Part shown: positions 40,528 through 49,918 of the stretch, in pieces
Numbering within the stretch: position 1 is the first letter of the stretch
Layout of the letters: each line of letters opens with the position of its first letter
Origin: Rothia nasisuis
GTDB lineage: Bacteria; Actinomycetota; Actinomycetes; Actinomycetales; Micrococcaceae
Assembly (NCBI RefSeq): GCF_928381405.1
Contig: NZ_CAKMSB010000010.1
Location: 45,711 to 109,710 of the forward strand
Direction: 5' to 3'
Length of the DNA: 64,000 nucleotides
Notes under the pieces: generated by a model
What the model was told of the DNA's origin: nothing
What the model saw: only the letters and a program-made list of their open reading frames with translations
The model's database searches: none
Position numbers and translations under genes: made by a program

Positions 40528-41741
40528 TTCTGCTTGTAATCTGCCAAGAAGTTGCCCAGACGTTCAAGGGCATCGCCCAGGGTGCGGGTATCGGGCAGAA
40601 ATACCAGTCGGAAGTGGTCGGGCTCTGACCAGTTGAAGGCCGTGCCGTGGCTGAGCAGAATCTTCTGCTCCCGTAACAGATCAAGCATAAACTGCTCGTC
40701 ACTGGTGATGTTGAACTTATCAACGTCAATCTTGGGGAAGAGGTAGAGGGCACCCTCAGCCTGTTGCGCGCTCACCCCGTCCATCTGGTTCAGCAGCTTA
40801 TAGGAAAGGTCACGCTGCTCCTTGAGACGGCCACCGGGCAGAATCAGGTCGTTGATGGACTGGTAGCCGCCCAGGGCAGTTTGGATAGCATGCTGGGCAG
40901 GCACATTGGAGCACAGGCGCATGTTAGCCAGCAGGTTAATACCCTCAATGAAAGGGGCTGCCGCCAGCTTAGGCCCTGAGATGGCGACCCAGCCAGCCCG
41001 GTAGCCGCAAACCCGGTAGGCCTTGGAGAGGCCCGAGAAGGTCAGGGTCAGCACGTCGTCCTCGGCCAGTGAGGCCACGTGGGTCATCTGCGCACCGTCA
41101 TAGAGAATCTTCTCATAAATTTCGTCAGCAAAAATAATCAGTTCGTGGTCACGCGCCACGTCAACAATCTGCTGCAACACCTGCGATGGGTAGACAGCGC
41201 CGGTCGGGTTATTGGGGTTGATGACCACAATACCTCGAGTGTTGGGGGTGATTTTGGCCTTGATGTCTTCGATGTCAGGTAGCCAGCCGTCCTCCTCCTT
41301 GCAGAGGTAGTGCACCGGCCTGCCGCCTGCCAGCTGGGTTGAAGCCGTCCACAGGGGGTAGTCGGGGGTGGGTATCAGAATCTCGTCACCGTTATCAAGC
41401 AGGGCCTGTAGGGTCATGGGAATCAACTCAGATACACCGTTGCCCAAGTAAACATCATCTGTGGTGATGTTCATGATGCCCTCGTTCTGGTAGTACTGCA
41501 CAATGGCTGTACGGGCAGAATAGAGCCCCCGCGAATCAGAGTAACCCTGCGTATAGGGCAGGTGTTCGATGATATCCATCATGATGGTTTCAGGCGCTTC
41601 AAAACCAAAGGGGGCAGGGTTGCCAATATTCAGCTTGAGAATACGGTGGCCGCGTGCCTCCAAGCGCTGGGCTTCTTCAAGAACCGGCCCGCGGATGTCA
41701 TAGAGAACGTTTTGAAGTTTTTTTGATTGCTTGAATGCCAT
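40524..41741 (-). CDS. alaA: PLP-dependent aminotransferase, AlaA-like
   Basis: The 405-residue enzyme has the same length as E. coli AlaA and the class I fold. Motifs are KLNIGNPAPFGFEAPETIMM near the start, INPNNPTGAVYPSQVLQQIV, the ADEIYEKILYDG turn, and the PLP lysine in LTFSGLSKAYRVCGYRAGW. It most likely makes alanine from pyruvate and glutamate. No terminator fits between it and xseB because they overlap by 4 bases. Confidence 0.9.
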   Translation of the reverse strand: MAFKQSKKLQNVLYDIRGPVLEEAQRLEARGHRILKLNIGNPAPFGFEAPETIMMDIIEHLPYTQGYSDSRGLYSARTAIVQYYQNEGIMNITTDDVYLGNGVSELIPMTLQALLDNGDEILIPTPDYPLWTASTQLAGGRPVHYLCKEEDGWLPDIEDIKAKITPNTRGIVVINPNNPTGAVYPSQVLQQIVDVARDHELIIFADEIYEKILYDGAQMTHVASLAEDDVLTLTFSGLSKAYRVCGYRAGWVAISGPKLAAAPFIEGINLLANMRLCSNVPAQHAIQTALGGYQSINDLILPGGRLKEQRDLSYKLLNQMDGVSAQQAEGALYLFPKIDVDKFNITSDEQFMLDLLREQKILLSHGTAFNWSEPDHFRLVFLPDTRTLGDALERLGNFLADYKQN

Positions 41742-41751
41742 GAGACTCAGA

Positions 41752-42834
41752 TTACCCCCTCATGGTGGTCAACCAGAAATAGGCGGCATCGGTTTCTGAG
41801 ACGGGGTTATCGCCGCTGGTGAGGGTGTTGAGGCGCACCAGGGAGTCTGTGTCAAGGTCGGCAGAGACATCGTTGATAATGTCTTTGACCTGTTGCGGTA
41901 GCTCCCCTGCTCGGGTGACAGGCACAATATTCTGAGCCAGCTGGGTGCCTTCAGGGTCGTCAAGGAGCAGGAGGTTGTTGGCGCTGATTTGGGCCGAGGC
42001 CGAGTACATGTAGGCCAGCTCTGTTTGGCCGGTAATCAGTTGCTCCGTCTGCTCGTCGCGGCCCTCCACCGTTCGGACGGCACCCGGGGTACACCCATAG
42101 TGGTCACTGAGCGAGGACGCCCCACTCAGGTTCGTATCGTAGTTGGCCGGGGCAACCAGGCCTAGCTCACCGCAGACAGAACCCAAATCACTCATGGTTG
42201 TGAGTTGGTGGGAGGCAGCTGTTGCCTGTGTAATGACATACCCGTAGCGGTCGGTGGCACTTGATGGGTTGAGCAGTTCAACGGTGCCGGGGAGGGCCCG
42301 GTCCACGTAGCTGACGATGTCATTGCTAGAGAGACCGCGAACGTTCAGACCGGTGGCGCTGGGGCTGGGCAGGGGGTTGGTGGTGGTATCCGATGTCACC
42401 GTTGATGTGGCGCTAGCTGCGGCAGCCTCACGGCGGCCCTCAATGATGGTGGGGCTCAGCTTTCCGTTATCGGTCAGGTACAGTAGCAGGTCACCCGAAA
42501 GATCGGGGGTGATGTGCACCAGGTCGGACGCCGGTGCCGTACCGGTTGCCTCAGGCGGGGCTGTGCTGGTGGGGTCAATCCCCATAGACTCAAAGTAGCT
42601 GGGGCGATTAGGGTCGGTTTCAACCACATCAACGCTGTAGCCCGCCCCTTCGAGGGCGGCCTCATAGATATAGGCCGCATGACGGGTCTCGGGGGTCAGC
42701 CCGGTACCGATGCGGAGGGTACCGATGGAGGCATCAGGGGTGGCGGTACTACCTGACTGCGGCGCGGTAGAAGAGCAACCACCCACAGTCAAAGTAACAA
42801 TCAGGGCACAGGCTGCCCACGGTGTGCGGCGCAT
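41752..42834 (-). CDS. Glycine betaine/choline-type substrate-binding lipoprotein (OpuAC-like)
   Basis: The 360-residue protein starts with a lipoprotein signal (CALIVTLTVGGCSS, Cys at 20). The rest has the type II periplasmic-binding fold, with IGTLRIGTGLTPETRHAAYI and YEAALEGAGYSVDVVETDPN at the N-terminal lobe and ending AAYFWLTTMRG. There are Ser/Thr/Pro insertions near residues 85-100 and 140-160. Transporter subunits of an OpuA system are not beside it; it may serve an unlinked transporter. Its start codon shares one base with the NUDIX stop (TGATG), so it is coupled to that gene. Confidence 0.7.
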   Translation of the reverse strand: MRRTPWAACALIVTLTVGGCSSTAPQSGSTATPDASIGTLRIGTGLTPETRHAAYIYEAALEGAGYSVDVVETDPNRPSYFESMGIDPTSTAPPEATGTAPASDLVHITPDLSGDLLLYLTDNGKLSPTIIEGRREAAAASATSTVTSDTTTNPLPSPSATGLNVRGLSSNDIVSYVDRALPGTVELLNPSSATDRYGYVITQATAASHQLTTMSDLGSVCGELGLVAPANYDTNLSGASSLSDHYGCTPGAVRTVEGRDEQTEQLITGQTELAYMYSASAQISANNLLLLDDPEGTQLAQNIVPVTRAGELPQQVKDIINDVSADLDTDSLVRLNTLTSGDNPVSETDAAYFWLTTMRG

Positions 42835-43307
42835 CAGGCACTCCTCTCACGGGCCACACGCGCCCAGGCGGCGGCGTCCTGATACCCCACCATGCGCGCA
42901 GCCTCATCAACCAGAGAATAATAAAAATGCGAATCTAGCTCAGTGAGCGGAATCCACTCTGCCCTGTCTGTGCTCCCGCCCACCTCATAGGTGAGCTCTC
43001 CGCCCGTCACATGCGCGGTGTAGATGGTGCGCAGGGCGCAAAAAGGACGGTCTTTGCCCGGCTCCGGCTCAAAATAGCCAGCGTGTACACCGAGCAGGGC
43101 ATCAAGTTCTACAGTGTAGCCGGTCTCCTCAAACACTTCCCGCACCGCGGTCTGCCCCGGTTGCTCCCCCGGGTCCATACCGCCGCCAGGCAGCGTCCAC
43201 CCCGGCTGAAGCTCCGGTAGGTGCGGTACCCACCGTGACAGCAGAATCCTACCCTCCTGCACGATCAGTGCGTAGGCAGCTGGGCGGGTATCCATAGACA
43301 GAGGCAC
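42834..43307 (-). CDS. NUDIX hydrolase
   Basis: The 157-residue hydrolase has the NUDIX box GGGMDPGEQPGQTAVREVFE followed by ETGY, and a typical beta-grasp before it (AYALIVQEGRILLSRWVPHL). It cleaves nucleoside diphosphate derivatives; the exact one is unknown. I start at the GTG at 43305-43307 because AAAGGA lies 8 bases upstream. The longer frame would overlap the divergent mscS gene and contains low-complexity residues. The stop is fused to the start of the OpuAC-like gene. Confidence 0.82.
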   Translation of the reverse strand: MPLSMDTRPAAYALIVQEGRILLSRWVPHLPELQPGWTLPGGGMDPGEQPGQTAVREVFEETGYTVELDALLGVHAGYFEPEPGKDRPFCALRTIYTAHVTGGELTYEVGGSTDRAEWIPLTELDSHFYYSLVDEAARMVGYQDAAAWARVARERSA

Positions 43308-43388
43308 AGGCACAGTCCTTTCGATGGGAACACACACCAGTCTAGTCTTTTTCGGCTTTACCCAGAGAAAACCGTTAGGCTCAAAGGT

Positions 43389-44372
43389 ATGAGTATGACC
43401 GGCATGTACGCAGCAGAGACAAGCACCCTTGAAACCAGTGCCGAAACCGCCGGCACCATCATGGCCCGGCTCGCTAGCCTGGATTTTTGGCTCGGCGCTC
43501 CCCTGCGTATTCTGATTATTATCATTGTTGGCTTTATTCTGCACGGGCTGGTGCGAGTGGTCATCCGCCATGTTACAGACTCCATAGCCCGCGGCACCCA
43601 GCAGCGCGTTGTCACCGCCGACCGCAAGAAACCGGGCCGTGCTATCCGCTGGAAAACAGATACCTCCCTCTCTAGCGCCCGCCAGTCCCAGCGGGCCCAG
43701 ACCGTGGGTTCGGTTCTACGGTCGGTCTCATCCATTGTGATTTGGATGGTTGTGGTTGTCATGATTATTGCCGAGCTGGGCTTTAACATCGCGCCGGTGA
43801 TTGCCTCAGCCGGTGTGGTCGGTGTAGCCCTTTCCTTCGGCGCCCAGTCACTGGTGAAAGACTTTCTCTCCGGTATCTTTATTGTCGCCGAAGATCAGCT
43901 AGGTATCGGCGACTGGGTTGATTTAGGCGAGGCTGAGGGTGAGGTTGAGGGCGTAGGGTTGCGCACAACCCAGGTGCGTGACGCCGCTGGCACCCTCTGG
44001 CATGTACGGAACGGTGAGATTCTGCGGGTGGGCAATTCCTCTCAGGGCTGGGCCCGCACCATCATTGATTTACCTATTCCGTACGAAGCTGATATCGACG
44101 AGATGGCAGATTTTCTTCTCACCTCTATCCGAGAGGCTGTCAAGCTACCAGGGATTAAAGAGAACGTGTCTGGGCGGCCTCAGTACCTGGGCGTTCAGTC
44201 GGTCACCGGTGAGCAGGTCACCCTGCGACTGACCGTTAAAACCGCTCCCTCAGAGCAGTTCGCGGTGGGCCGTAAACTCCGTGAACATCTCAAGAAGGCT
44301 ATGGACGAGCGCGGTCTACGCATCCCGCCGGTCAACCAGTCGGTGGTTTCCCACGAGGTACCCGAGTCTTAG
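43389..44372 (+). CDS. Small-conductance mechanosensitive channel MscS-type
   Basis: The 327-residue protein has three helices (residues ~30-60, 115-140, 142-165). The pore helix is GVVGVALSFGAQSLVKDFLS with the usual Gly/Ala pattern, and a cytoplasmic vestibule follows (IGDWVDLGEAEGEVEGVGLR, the conserved beta domain). It relieves osmotic downshock. The loop after helix 1 is long and basic (RKKPGRAIRWKTDTSLSSAR). It is divergent from the NUDIX gene. Confidence 0.9.
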   Translation: MSMTGMYAAETSTLETSAETAGTIMARLASLDFWLGAPLRILIIIIVGFILHGLVRVVIRHVTDSIARGTQQRVVTADRKKPGRAIRWKTDTSLSSARQSQRAQTVGSVLRSVSSIVIWMVVVVMIIAELGFNIAPVIASAGVVGVALSFGAQSLVKDFLSGIFIVAEDQLGIGDWVDLGEAEGEVEGVGLRTTQVRDAAGTLWHVRNGEILRVGNSSQGWARTIIDLPIPYEADIDEMADFLLTSIREAVKLPGIKENVSGRPQYLGVQSVTGEQVTLRLTVKTAPSEQFAVGRKLREHLKKAMDERGLRIPPVNQSVVSHEVPES

Positions 44373-44399
44373 ACAAGACCGGGTACACAACTCACTGAT

Positions 44400-45299
44400 T
44401 TATCTGCCTTTGTTGCGGGGCGTCTTTTTCTGGGCCCCATGACGGCGCGGCTTGCCGCTTTTCTGCCCCCTGCGGCGTTTGCGGTCTTCGGCTTCACGTT
44501 TTTTGTTGGCGGCAACGCGTTTGCGCTTGGCCTCCTCCTTGTCACGGCGCCGCTTTTCAAGGGCTACCTCGCGGGAATCGCTTCCGCGGTGAGACGCAGC
44601 CGTGCGGCCACGTGTAATCCCCACAAAGTCCTGAATAATCTGCTCGCGGGCATCCTCGCGGGGTTCCTTCTTCCAGACCAGCAGAACTGGGTAGTAGCTC
44701 TCGCCCCCCTCAAGAGGGCGGTAGGTGAGGTCCTTGCGATGGTTGAGGCGGGCAACAGACAGCGGCACGATCAGCAACCCAAGACCGGCAGCGACCAGCT
44801 CAAAGGCATCAGCCTGATGCCGGATCTCGGTCAGAGCGCTGAGGGGTGCCACCCGGTGGGGATCTGCCCCCTCGGCCCAGCCCGGCACGTGAGCTGGGTT
44901 CTGGAGCAAAACCTCGTCGGCCAGCTCAGCTACGGGGACGCTCTCTAGGACGGTCAGTAGGTGGTCTTTGGGGAGGACGACTACGGGGGTCTCACGGTAG
45001 AGCTCGATCGCGTGATAGCGCTCTGTATCGCGGGCAACGGGCTCCTGGTCACCACGCAGTAGCACCAGGTCAGCGAAGGCGTCCAAGGCTGCCAGGCCCT
45101 GCCCCTCCACTAGAGCCACGTCAACGAGGGGAACAAGCGCACCGTAGCGCTCCCTCCAGCGGCTCACCCATTTGCCGGGCATCACACCGGGTACGAAGCC
45201 CACGCACAGCCCCGGAGCCTCACCGACCTGCGGGTAGCGGTCGGCGCGCTGCTCCAGCAGAAGATGGGAATGAGCCAGGATTGCTTCGTGCAGAGACAC
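44400..45299 (-). CDS. LysR-type effector domain without HTH, with basic tail
   Basis: The 299-residue protein matches the LysR substrate-binding domain over residues ~30-225 (GLCVGFVPGVMPGKWVSRWR, DLVLLRGDQEPVARD, VLPKDHLLTVLESVPVAELA). It lacks the N-terminal winged HTH that would be needed to bind DNA in the usual way. Instead, residues ~235-299 are very basic (REVALEKRRRDKEEAKRKRV, DRKRRRGQKSGKPRRHGAQK), a possible non-specific nucleic acid-binding tail. It may be a sensor acting in another way. The start has no alternative upstream ATG in frame before the VTT gene. Confidence 0.75.
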   Translation of the reverse strand: MSLHEAILAHSHLLLEQRADRYPQVGEAPGLCVGFVPGVMPGKWVSRWRERYGALVPLVDVALVEGQGLAALDAFADLVLLRGDQEPVARDTERYHAIELYRETPVVVLPKDHLLTVLESVPVAELADEVLLQNPAHVPGWAEGADPHRVAPLSALTEIRHQADAFELVAAGLGLLIVPLSVARLNHRKDLTYRPLEGGESYYPVLLVWKKEPREDAREQIIQDFVGITRGRTAASHRGSDSREVALEKRRRDKEEAKRKRVAANKKREAEDRKRRRGQKSGKPRRHGAQKKTPRNKGR

Positions 45300-45305
45300 C
45301 GGTAG

Positions 45306-45806
45306 CTACTTTCGGTCGGAGGGAGAAGATACAGCCGCCGGTAGATTGGGCATGGAGCGGCGGCGTTCAACCCGTTTGACAATGACGATGACGGTGACGA
45401 GGGCGACCAGCACAAGGGCAGCGACGATGGGGTTTTCAAGCCAGAGCCACAGCACGGACAAGCCCACGGTTGCGTAGATGGCTCCCCAGATGAGGGTTCC
45501 TACCAGCATAGCCGGCACCCACCGGCGCAGGGGCATGCGGGTAACACCGGTGGTGAGAATAACTGCCGTCTGAAAACCCACTGTGAGAAAGCAGGCAGGT
45601 ACAGCCAGAACACCCCAGCGGTTAACAAAGAGCTGAGCCCTCCGGTAGAGGGGGTGATTCATGAGAAGCCTAATCTTAGCGAATCGTTCCCCGCCGGTTG
45701 CCGCTAGCCGCCCCAGCCAGTAGATAAGAGAGGTGCGCACAATACCCACCGACCACATAAAGCCTGTGGCAGCAGTCCAGTGCAGACCTTCTAACCATTC
45801 CCTCAC
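45306..45806 (-). CDS. DedA/VTT-domain membrane protein
   Basis: The 166-residue protein has the VTT (SNARE-associated) core with about four helices: GFMWSVGIVRTSLIYWLGRL, WGVLAVPACFLTVGFQTAVI, RRWVPAMLVGTLIWGAIYAT and ALVLVALVTVIVIVKRVERR. It is shorter than typical DedA. Relatives flip or affect membrane lipids. It sits 6 bases upstream of the LysR-like gene on the minus strand and is likely co-transcribed with it. Confidence 0.75.
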   Translation of the reverse strand: MREWLEGLHWTAATGFMWSVGIVRTSLIYWLGRLAATGGERFAKIRLLMNHPLYRRAQLFVNRWGVLAVPACFLTVGFQTAVILTTGVTRMPLRRWVPAMLVGTLIWGAIYATVGLSVLWLWLENPIVAALVLVALVTVIVIVKRVERRRSMPNLPAAVSSPSDRK

Positions 45807-45887
45807 CCCTTTAGTCTACCGGGTACTTCGCACCGGCGGAGCTGACGGTACCGGGTGCTCTAGAGATGTGAGCAGGTGCCCACCCCG

Positions 45888-47564
45888 CTAGACGAGCTTA
45901 AGAGCCTTCATCTTTTTGAGGGCCTTGGGCAGTGACGCGTATATGTCCATGCGCAGTCCCACCGCCAAGAAATCGCTGCGGCCAGCCAGGTAGCCTAGGG
46001 CGTAGGCGTCCAGACCCGCGCCGGTAGCCTGTGGGCGTAGAGTGGCCAGCCAGTGACTCAGCGTCAGCTCATCGGTGAGCACACCCAGTTCACTCTGGAG
46101 GGCCTTAGCTCGGGTGAGAAGGGTGAACTGAGCTTTGGTCAAGGGCAGGCCTGCCTCAGAGCAGGCGGAGAGGCAGTAGCGCGCCGCCTTGGCCGCCTTG
46201 CGTATATCGTGCAAGCCTTCATCCCAGGTAGTGCTTTCTGAGAAGTCAGAGGCTCGCTGCGGCCAGGTACTCACGGTACGCTCTGCCTGTTTGACCAGGT
46301 TCTTGCGCAGGCGCTTAGCCACCTTGTTCAGATAATTTTCGCTGTTCAGGGGAAGATCTAGCACCTGAGGGAGCTCCTGTATCAGGGCAAGTAACCCCAG
46401 GTGAAGATCCAGGCGGCTAGCCGACTGCACACAGCGCTGGGCCTCTTTGAGGGCACTGCGGTCAGCCTGCTCAGCACATGCCTCAAAGGCTGAGTTTTCC
46501 TGCTTGGTCAGCAGTCCGTACTCTGCGAAGCCCTGGCGGGCCATGGGGTAGACCAGCTCGCCGTTACGGTGACGCTCCAGCTGACGGGCATAGGCCGCCA
46601 AGCCCTTCATCAGCCCGGCCACCTGCACCTGAACGGCATCGGTTCGGGTGTAGGGGGCGACCATATATTTGAGCACGCTCCGTAGTGCACGCGCAGCAAC
46701 TCGCCCCCGGTGGGTTGAGTCAGGGGCACCTACCTGTATCAAAAGATCGGCCTGCACCAGTTGCCCCACCAGGCGGCTCATAATCCGCTCCACGAGCTGA
46801 ACCGAATTCGGCAGGTCCGCAGGTTCCTCGGCCCTGGAGGCAACTGCCTTCTTTTTCTTCTTAGCCGCTTTCTTTGAGGGGGCAGGCGGGGTACCGGGCT
46901 TCTCTTGCTGTTCCCGATGAATTGCCAGACGGGCCTCGTAGGCAGCATCTTGCCCCAGGGCCCGCACAAGTTTGGCGGGTGACGACGACGGTTCGGCCCC
47001 CACCTTCTTCAGCACGGCACCGATTTCTTCAAAGAGGTGTGTGGCCTCGTCGCTCCTGGGTTCTACCCCCTCAAGCAGCTCGACCTCCCATTCGTGCCAG
47101 GTGCGTTCTTGCCCGGTTACGAGGTCTTGGGCGGTCACTGTATCGTCGCAAATTTCTGCAAGCGGGGTACCCTGCGCATCCGTAATTACCGTTCGCAGGC
47201 GACGGGTGTTCAGGGAGACCCGTGGCTGGGGCTCCTGGCCTGCGGCAGCTACTCGCACAAATTTTTTGACGGCGGCTGGCATTGTTGCACGATGGGCAAG
47301 CAGTGTAAAGCTGACCTCGTGGCGTGCATCTGCCGCATCGAACTTGATATGCCAGCCTTCGTCGTAGCCGCCCAGCCTGCGGCGCAGGGCAACCTTGTTC
47401 TTCCCTAAATCTCCTGCGGCGGTGTCATAGTAGGTGGCAGCTAGCTCCTCCAGCACTGGTTCACGTGCCTGCCAGCGATCAAAGCTCCAGACGGGCTGCG
47501 GGGCCGGGCGGCCCACATCGGTTATTTCAAACTTCTGTTCTACTTCGAGGTGGTGGTCGGCCAT
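45888..47564 (-). CDS. CYTH-CHAD domain protein
   Basis: The 558-residue protein has an N-terminal CYTH domain with the ExExK motif (HHLEVEQKFEI, residues ~5-12), the triphosphate tunnel metalloenzyme fold. A Lys-rich linker follows (KKAAKKKKKA, ~ residue 235). The C-terminal CHAD domain has conserved basic helices (THRGRVAARALRSVLKYMVA, GLHDIRKAAKAARYCLSACS). CYTH enzymes hydrolyse triphosphates; CHAD binds polyphosphate, so a polyphosphate-linked phosphatase is the likely role. It lies in a run of minus-strand genes. Confidence 0.9.
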   Translation of the reverse strand: MADHHLEVEQKFEITDVGRPAPQPVWSFDRWQAREPVLEELAATYYDTAAGDLGKNKVALRRRLGGYDEGWHIKFDAADARHEVSFTLLAHRATMPAAVKKFVRVAAAGQEPQPRVSLNTRRLRTVITDAQGTPLAEICDDTVTAQDLVTGQERTWHEWEVELLEGVEPRSDEATHLFEEIGAVLKKVGAEPSSSPAKLVRALGQDAAYEARLAIHREQQEKPGTPPAPSKKAAKKKKKAVASRAEEPADLPNSVQLVERIMSRLVGQLVQADLLIQVGAPDSTHRGRVAARALRSVLKYMVAPYTRTDAVQVQVAGLMKGLAAYARQLERHRNGELVYPMARQGFAEYGLLTKQENSAFEACAEQADRSALKEAQRCVQSASRLDLHLGLLALIQELPQVLDLPLNSENYLNKVAKRLRKNLVKQAERTVSTWPQRASDFSESTTWDEGLHDIRKAAKAARYCLSACSEAGLPLTKAQFTLLTRAKALQSELGVLTDELTLSHWLATLRPQATGAGLDAYALGYLAGRSDFLAVGLRMDIYASLPKALKKMKALKLV

Positions 47565-47579
47565 ATAGCTGCCTTTCCG

Positions 47580-48554
47580 CTAGGCCCGACGGCGTTTCAG
47601 TACATCATCTAGGTTGAGAGCTGCAGCTTCTGCCAGGGTTGTGGTTTGGCTCAGCGGAGGTTGCTCGGTCTCGACCGGCTGTGGGAGAGGCCGCTGGGCC
47701 ACAGGGGCGTCCAGGTAGGTGGGCCTGGGCACCTCGGTCACCTGCCAGCCGGTGTCGGGGAGGGCCTCATCCATACGCAGGCGGGATGCGGGTTGCTCGG
47801 CTTCGGCTACAGTTTCGGGGCTGGAGGCATGAGTACTGGGAGCTAGACGGTCGGGTAGGTGGTGGGTGCGGGCCTGGCGCAGGGCCTTGGCTGCATGGCT
47901 AACCGGCAGGGTTGTACGGGCCGGCGCTGGACGCTGTGGCGCAGGTGTGTGGGCTTCCTCCGGTATGGAATCCGCCGCGCTCTCCCCCGCTACCACCTGA
48001 GTAGCTGCTGCCCGGGCAGCGGGTACAGGGTGGCTGGCGGGGCCCAGCCGGTGGCCAGAGCCAGGGGCCGTACGGGCACGGCGATGAGCCCGGTCACGAA
48101 GCGCCAACAGACGCAGAGTAGCAAGGCAGGCCACCGATCCCAGGAGCAGGAAAAGAGCAGTTACACCCGAAAGGGTGGTCCAGATACTGGCAAGACCGAC
48201 GCCCGCCGCAGAAAGTAACAGGGTCACAGCAAGACCAAAGAGGGCTACCCTGCCCCAGCGGTAGGTGAAGCCGGTACCCTGGGTGTCTGATGCCCGGTCT
48301 ACTGAGCCCGATTCACCCCGATTCAGGTGGGGTGTGGCATCGCGCTCCGGCCCATCTGCCCCCTCAGAGGGTTCACTCACAGGGCCATCCCCGTACCCAT
48401 CGTAGGTCTCTCGGTGGTTTTCAAGAATGTCAGCGGCAAACCGTTCAGCCCCAAAAGAAGTGGAGGTAGCTGCCTGACGGCGGCGGCTTACGATGGAAAA
48501 ACCCACCACAACACACACCAGCAGAATGATGCCCGAGGTGCCTATCCAGCCCAT
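47580..48554 (-). CDS. Membrane protein with long disordered tail
   Basis: The 324-residue protein starts with one helix (IGTSGIILLVCVVVGFSIVS). After an acidic stretch it has two more helices (VALFGLAVTLLLSAAGVGLA, LFLLLGSVACLATLRLLALR, residues ~100-150). The rest is Ala/Pro/Thr-rich and probably disordered, ending LDDVLKRRRA. It may be a divisome or envelope accessory protein of actinobacteria; no family is recognised. It lies upstream of the CYTH-CHAD gene. Confidence 0.6.
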   Translation of the reverse strand: MGWIGTSGIILLVCVVVGFSIVSRRRQAATSTSFGAERFAADILENHRETYDGYGDGPVSEPSEGADGPERDATPHLNRGESGSVDRASDTQGTGFTYRWGRVALFGLAVTLLLSAAGVGLASIWTTLSGVTALFLLLGSVACLATLRLLALRDRAHRRARTAPGSGHRLGPASHPVPAARAAATQVVAGESAADSIPEEAHTPAPQRPAPARTTLPVSHAAKALRQARTHHLPDRLAPSTHASSPETVAEAEQPASRLRMDEALPDTGWQVTEVPRPTYLDAPVAQRPLPQPVETEQPPLSQTTTLAEAAALNLDDVLKRRRA

Positions 48555-48667
48555 CGGTACCCCCGTTCACGGTTCACGCATTCAAAGAATCTACGGCTCC
48601 TTATTCTACCCCAGCCCGCCTGCCAGCTAGGAGTAAAAACACCTTAGTTTCAGGGCCGAAAACATAC

Positions 48668-48695
48668 GTGGCGGGGTGAGCGGTCACCCCGCCAC
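48668..48695 (-). terminator. galU terminator
   Basis: GTGGCGGGGTGA (48668-48679) pairs with TCACCCCGCCAC (48684-48695), 12 bp. On the minus strand TTTT follows 5 bases later. It lies about 90 bases after the galU stop. Confidence 0.7.
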
Positions 48696-48784
48696 CCCGC
48701 CGGAGGTATCACCCTGACTGCTCGGCCATTGCATCAGAGAGCAGACCCCTCACCTGCTCCGGCTCAGAGCACAGAATTCGTTCG

Positions 48785-49690
48785 CTAGATTGTGGCGGCA
48801 AAGTCCTTAATCCAGGCCCTGAGCTCGGGGCCCATGTCTTCACGCTCGGCAGCGAGAATCACGTTGGCCTTGAGATAGGAAAGCTTATCGCCCGTGTCAA
48901 AACGGCGCCCCTTGAAGACCACACCGTAGACCCCTTCACCTTCACCACTGCCCTGAGCAAGGGTTTGAAGGGCGTCTGTCAGCTGGATTTCATCACCGCG
49001 GCCGGGGGCGGTGTTCTCTAGGGTCTCAAAGACCCTGGGTGAAAGTACGTAGCGACCAATGACAGCCAGGTTAGAGGGTGCCTCTTCTCGCGCAGGCTTT
49101 TCAACGAGGTCGGTGACCTTAACGAAGCCGTTCTCACCTGCCACAGCCTCAACGGCTGCACAGCCATAGGCAGAAATCTGGTCTTCGGGTACCTCCATGA
49201 GAGCGACAACCGAGCCACCGGTCTTCTGCTGCACCTCAACCATGGTTGAGAGCAGGTCTTCTTTCTCATCAATCAGGTCATCTCCCAGGAGCACAGCAAA
49301 GGGCTCGTCACCCACATGAACCTTGCCGCGCAGAACCGCATGGCCCAAACCCTTGGGGTCACCCTGGCGGACGTAATGGATTTCGCCCAGTTCGTTGGAA
49401 TCCTCAACGCTCTTCAGCAGGGCGTCCTTACCCTGCTCTGCGAGCTGCTGTTCCAGGCCGGGAACACGGTCAAAATGGTCTTCGAGGGCGCGCTTGTTGC
49501 GGCCGGTAATCATGAGGACGTCATACAGTCCAGCTCGGATAGCCTCTTCAACAACATATTGAATGGCGGGGCGATCAACGACCGGTAACATCTCTTTAGG
49601 AGTAGCCTTAGTCGCAGGAAGGAAGCGAGTGCCGAGACCTGCGGCAGGGATTACTGCCTTAGTCACGGAATGCGATTTTTTTACAGTCAT
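48785..49690 (-). CDS. galU: UTP-glucose-1-phosphate uridylyltransferase
   Basis: The 301-residue enzyme makes UDP-glucose. Motifs: AVIPAAGLGTRFLPATKATP (nucleotide-binding loop), KEMLPVVDRPAIQYVVEEAI, and LLGDDLIDEKEDLLSTMVEV (metal and UDP-binding Asp). I start at 49690 (MTVKKSHSV) with GGTGGG upstream, not at the longer frame to 49708. The repeat element at 49764 lies just upstream and could carry part of its promoter. Confidence 0.95.
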   Translation of the reverse strand: MTVKKSHSVTKAVIPAAGLGTRFLPATKATPKEMLPVVDRPAIQYVVEEAIRAGLYDVLMITGRNKRALEDHFDRVPGLEQQLAEQGKDALLKSVEDSNELGEIHYVRQGDPKGLGHAVLRGKVHVGDEPFAVLLGDDLIDEKEDLLSTMVEVQQKTGGSVVALMEVPEDQISAYGCAAVEAVAGENGFVKVTDLVEKPAREEAPSNLAVIGRYVLSPRVFETLENTAPGRGDEIQLTDALQTLAQGSGEGEGVYGVVFKGRRFDTGDKLSYLKANVILAAEREDMGPELRAWIKDFAATI

Positions 49691-49763
49691 ACCCACCAGA
49701 ATACCCAATCCCAGAGTTTGTTTACTCTAGGTCAGGTTGCGTGTAACGGTAAATTAATGGTTT

Positions 49764-49880
49764 GAGGCTTATTCAAACCTCCCACTGCCCCGGCTCCCCA
49801 GATTCGCGCTCGATTGAACCAGGGCTGCGCTCGGGCTTCATTGCCGGCCTGGACCACCTGACCACTTTTGAATAAGCTTC
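49764..49880. repeat. TIR-bounded repeat element, 117 bp (copy 6)
   Basis: Begins GAGGCTTATTCAAA and ends ACTTTTGAATAAGCTTC (one mismatch to consensus). It is flanked by TTT (49761-49763) and TTT (49881-49883), a 3-bp target duplication. The interior is shorter and lacks the long hairpin modules. It lies in the gap between galU and the formyl-THF cyclo-ligase gene and is likely in both promoter regions. Confidence 0.85.
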
Positions 49881-49918
49881 TTTGACGCCCCACATTCACA
49901 GGCAGAAAGTTCACCGCC

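Noticed and set aside
43308..43571. Long N-terminal extension of the NUDIX protein
   Set aside because: It overlaps the divergent mscS gene and consists of antisense sequence; a ribosome site fits the GTG at 43307.
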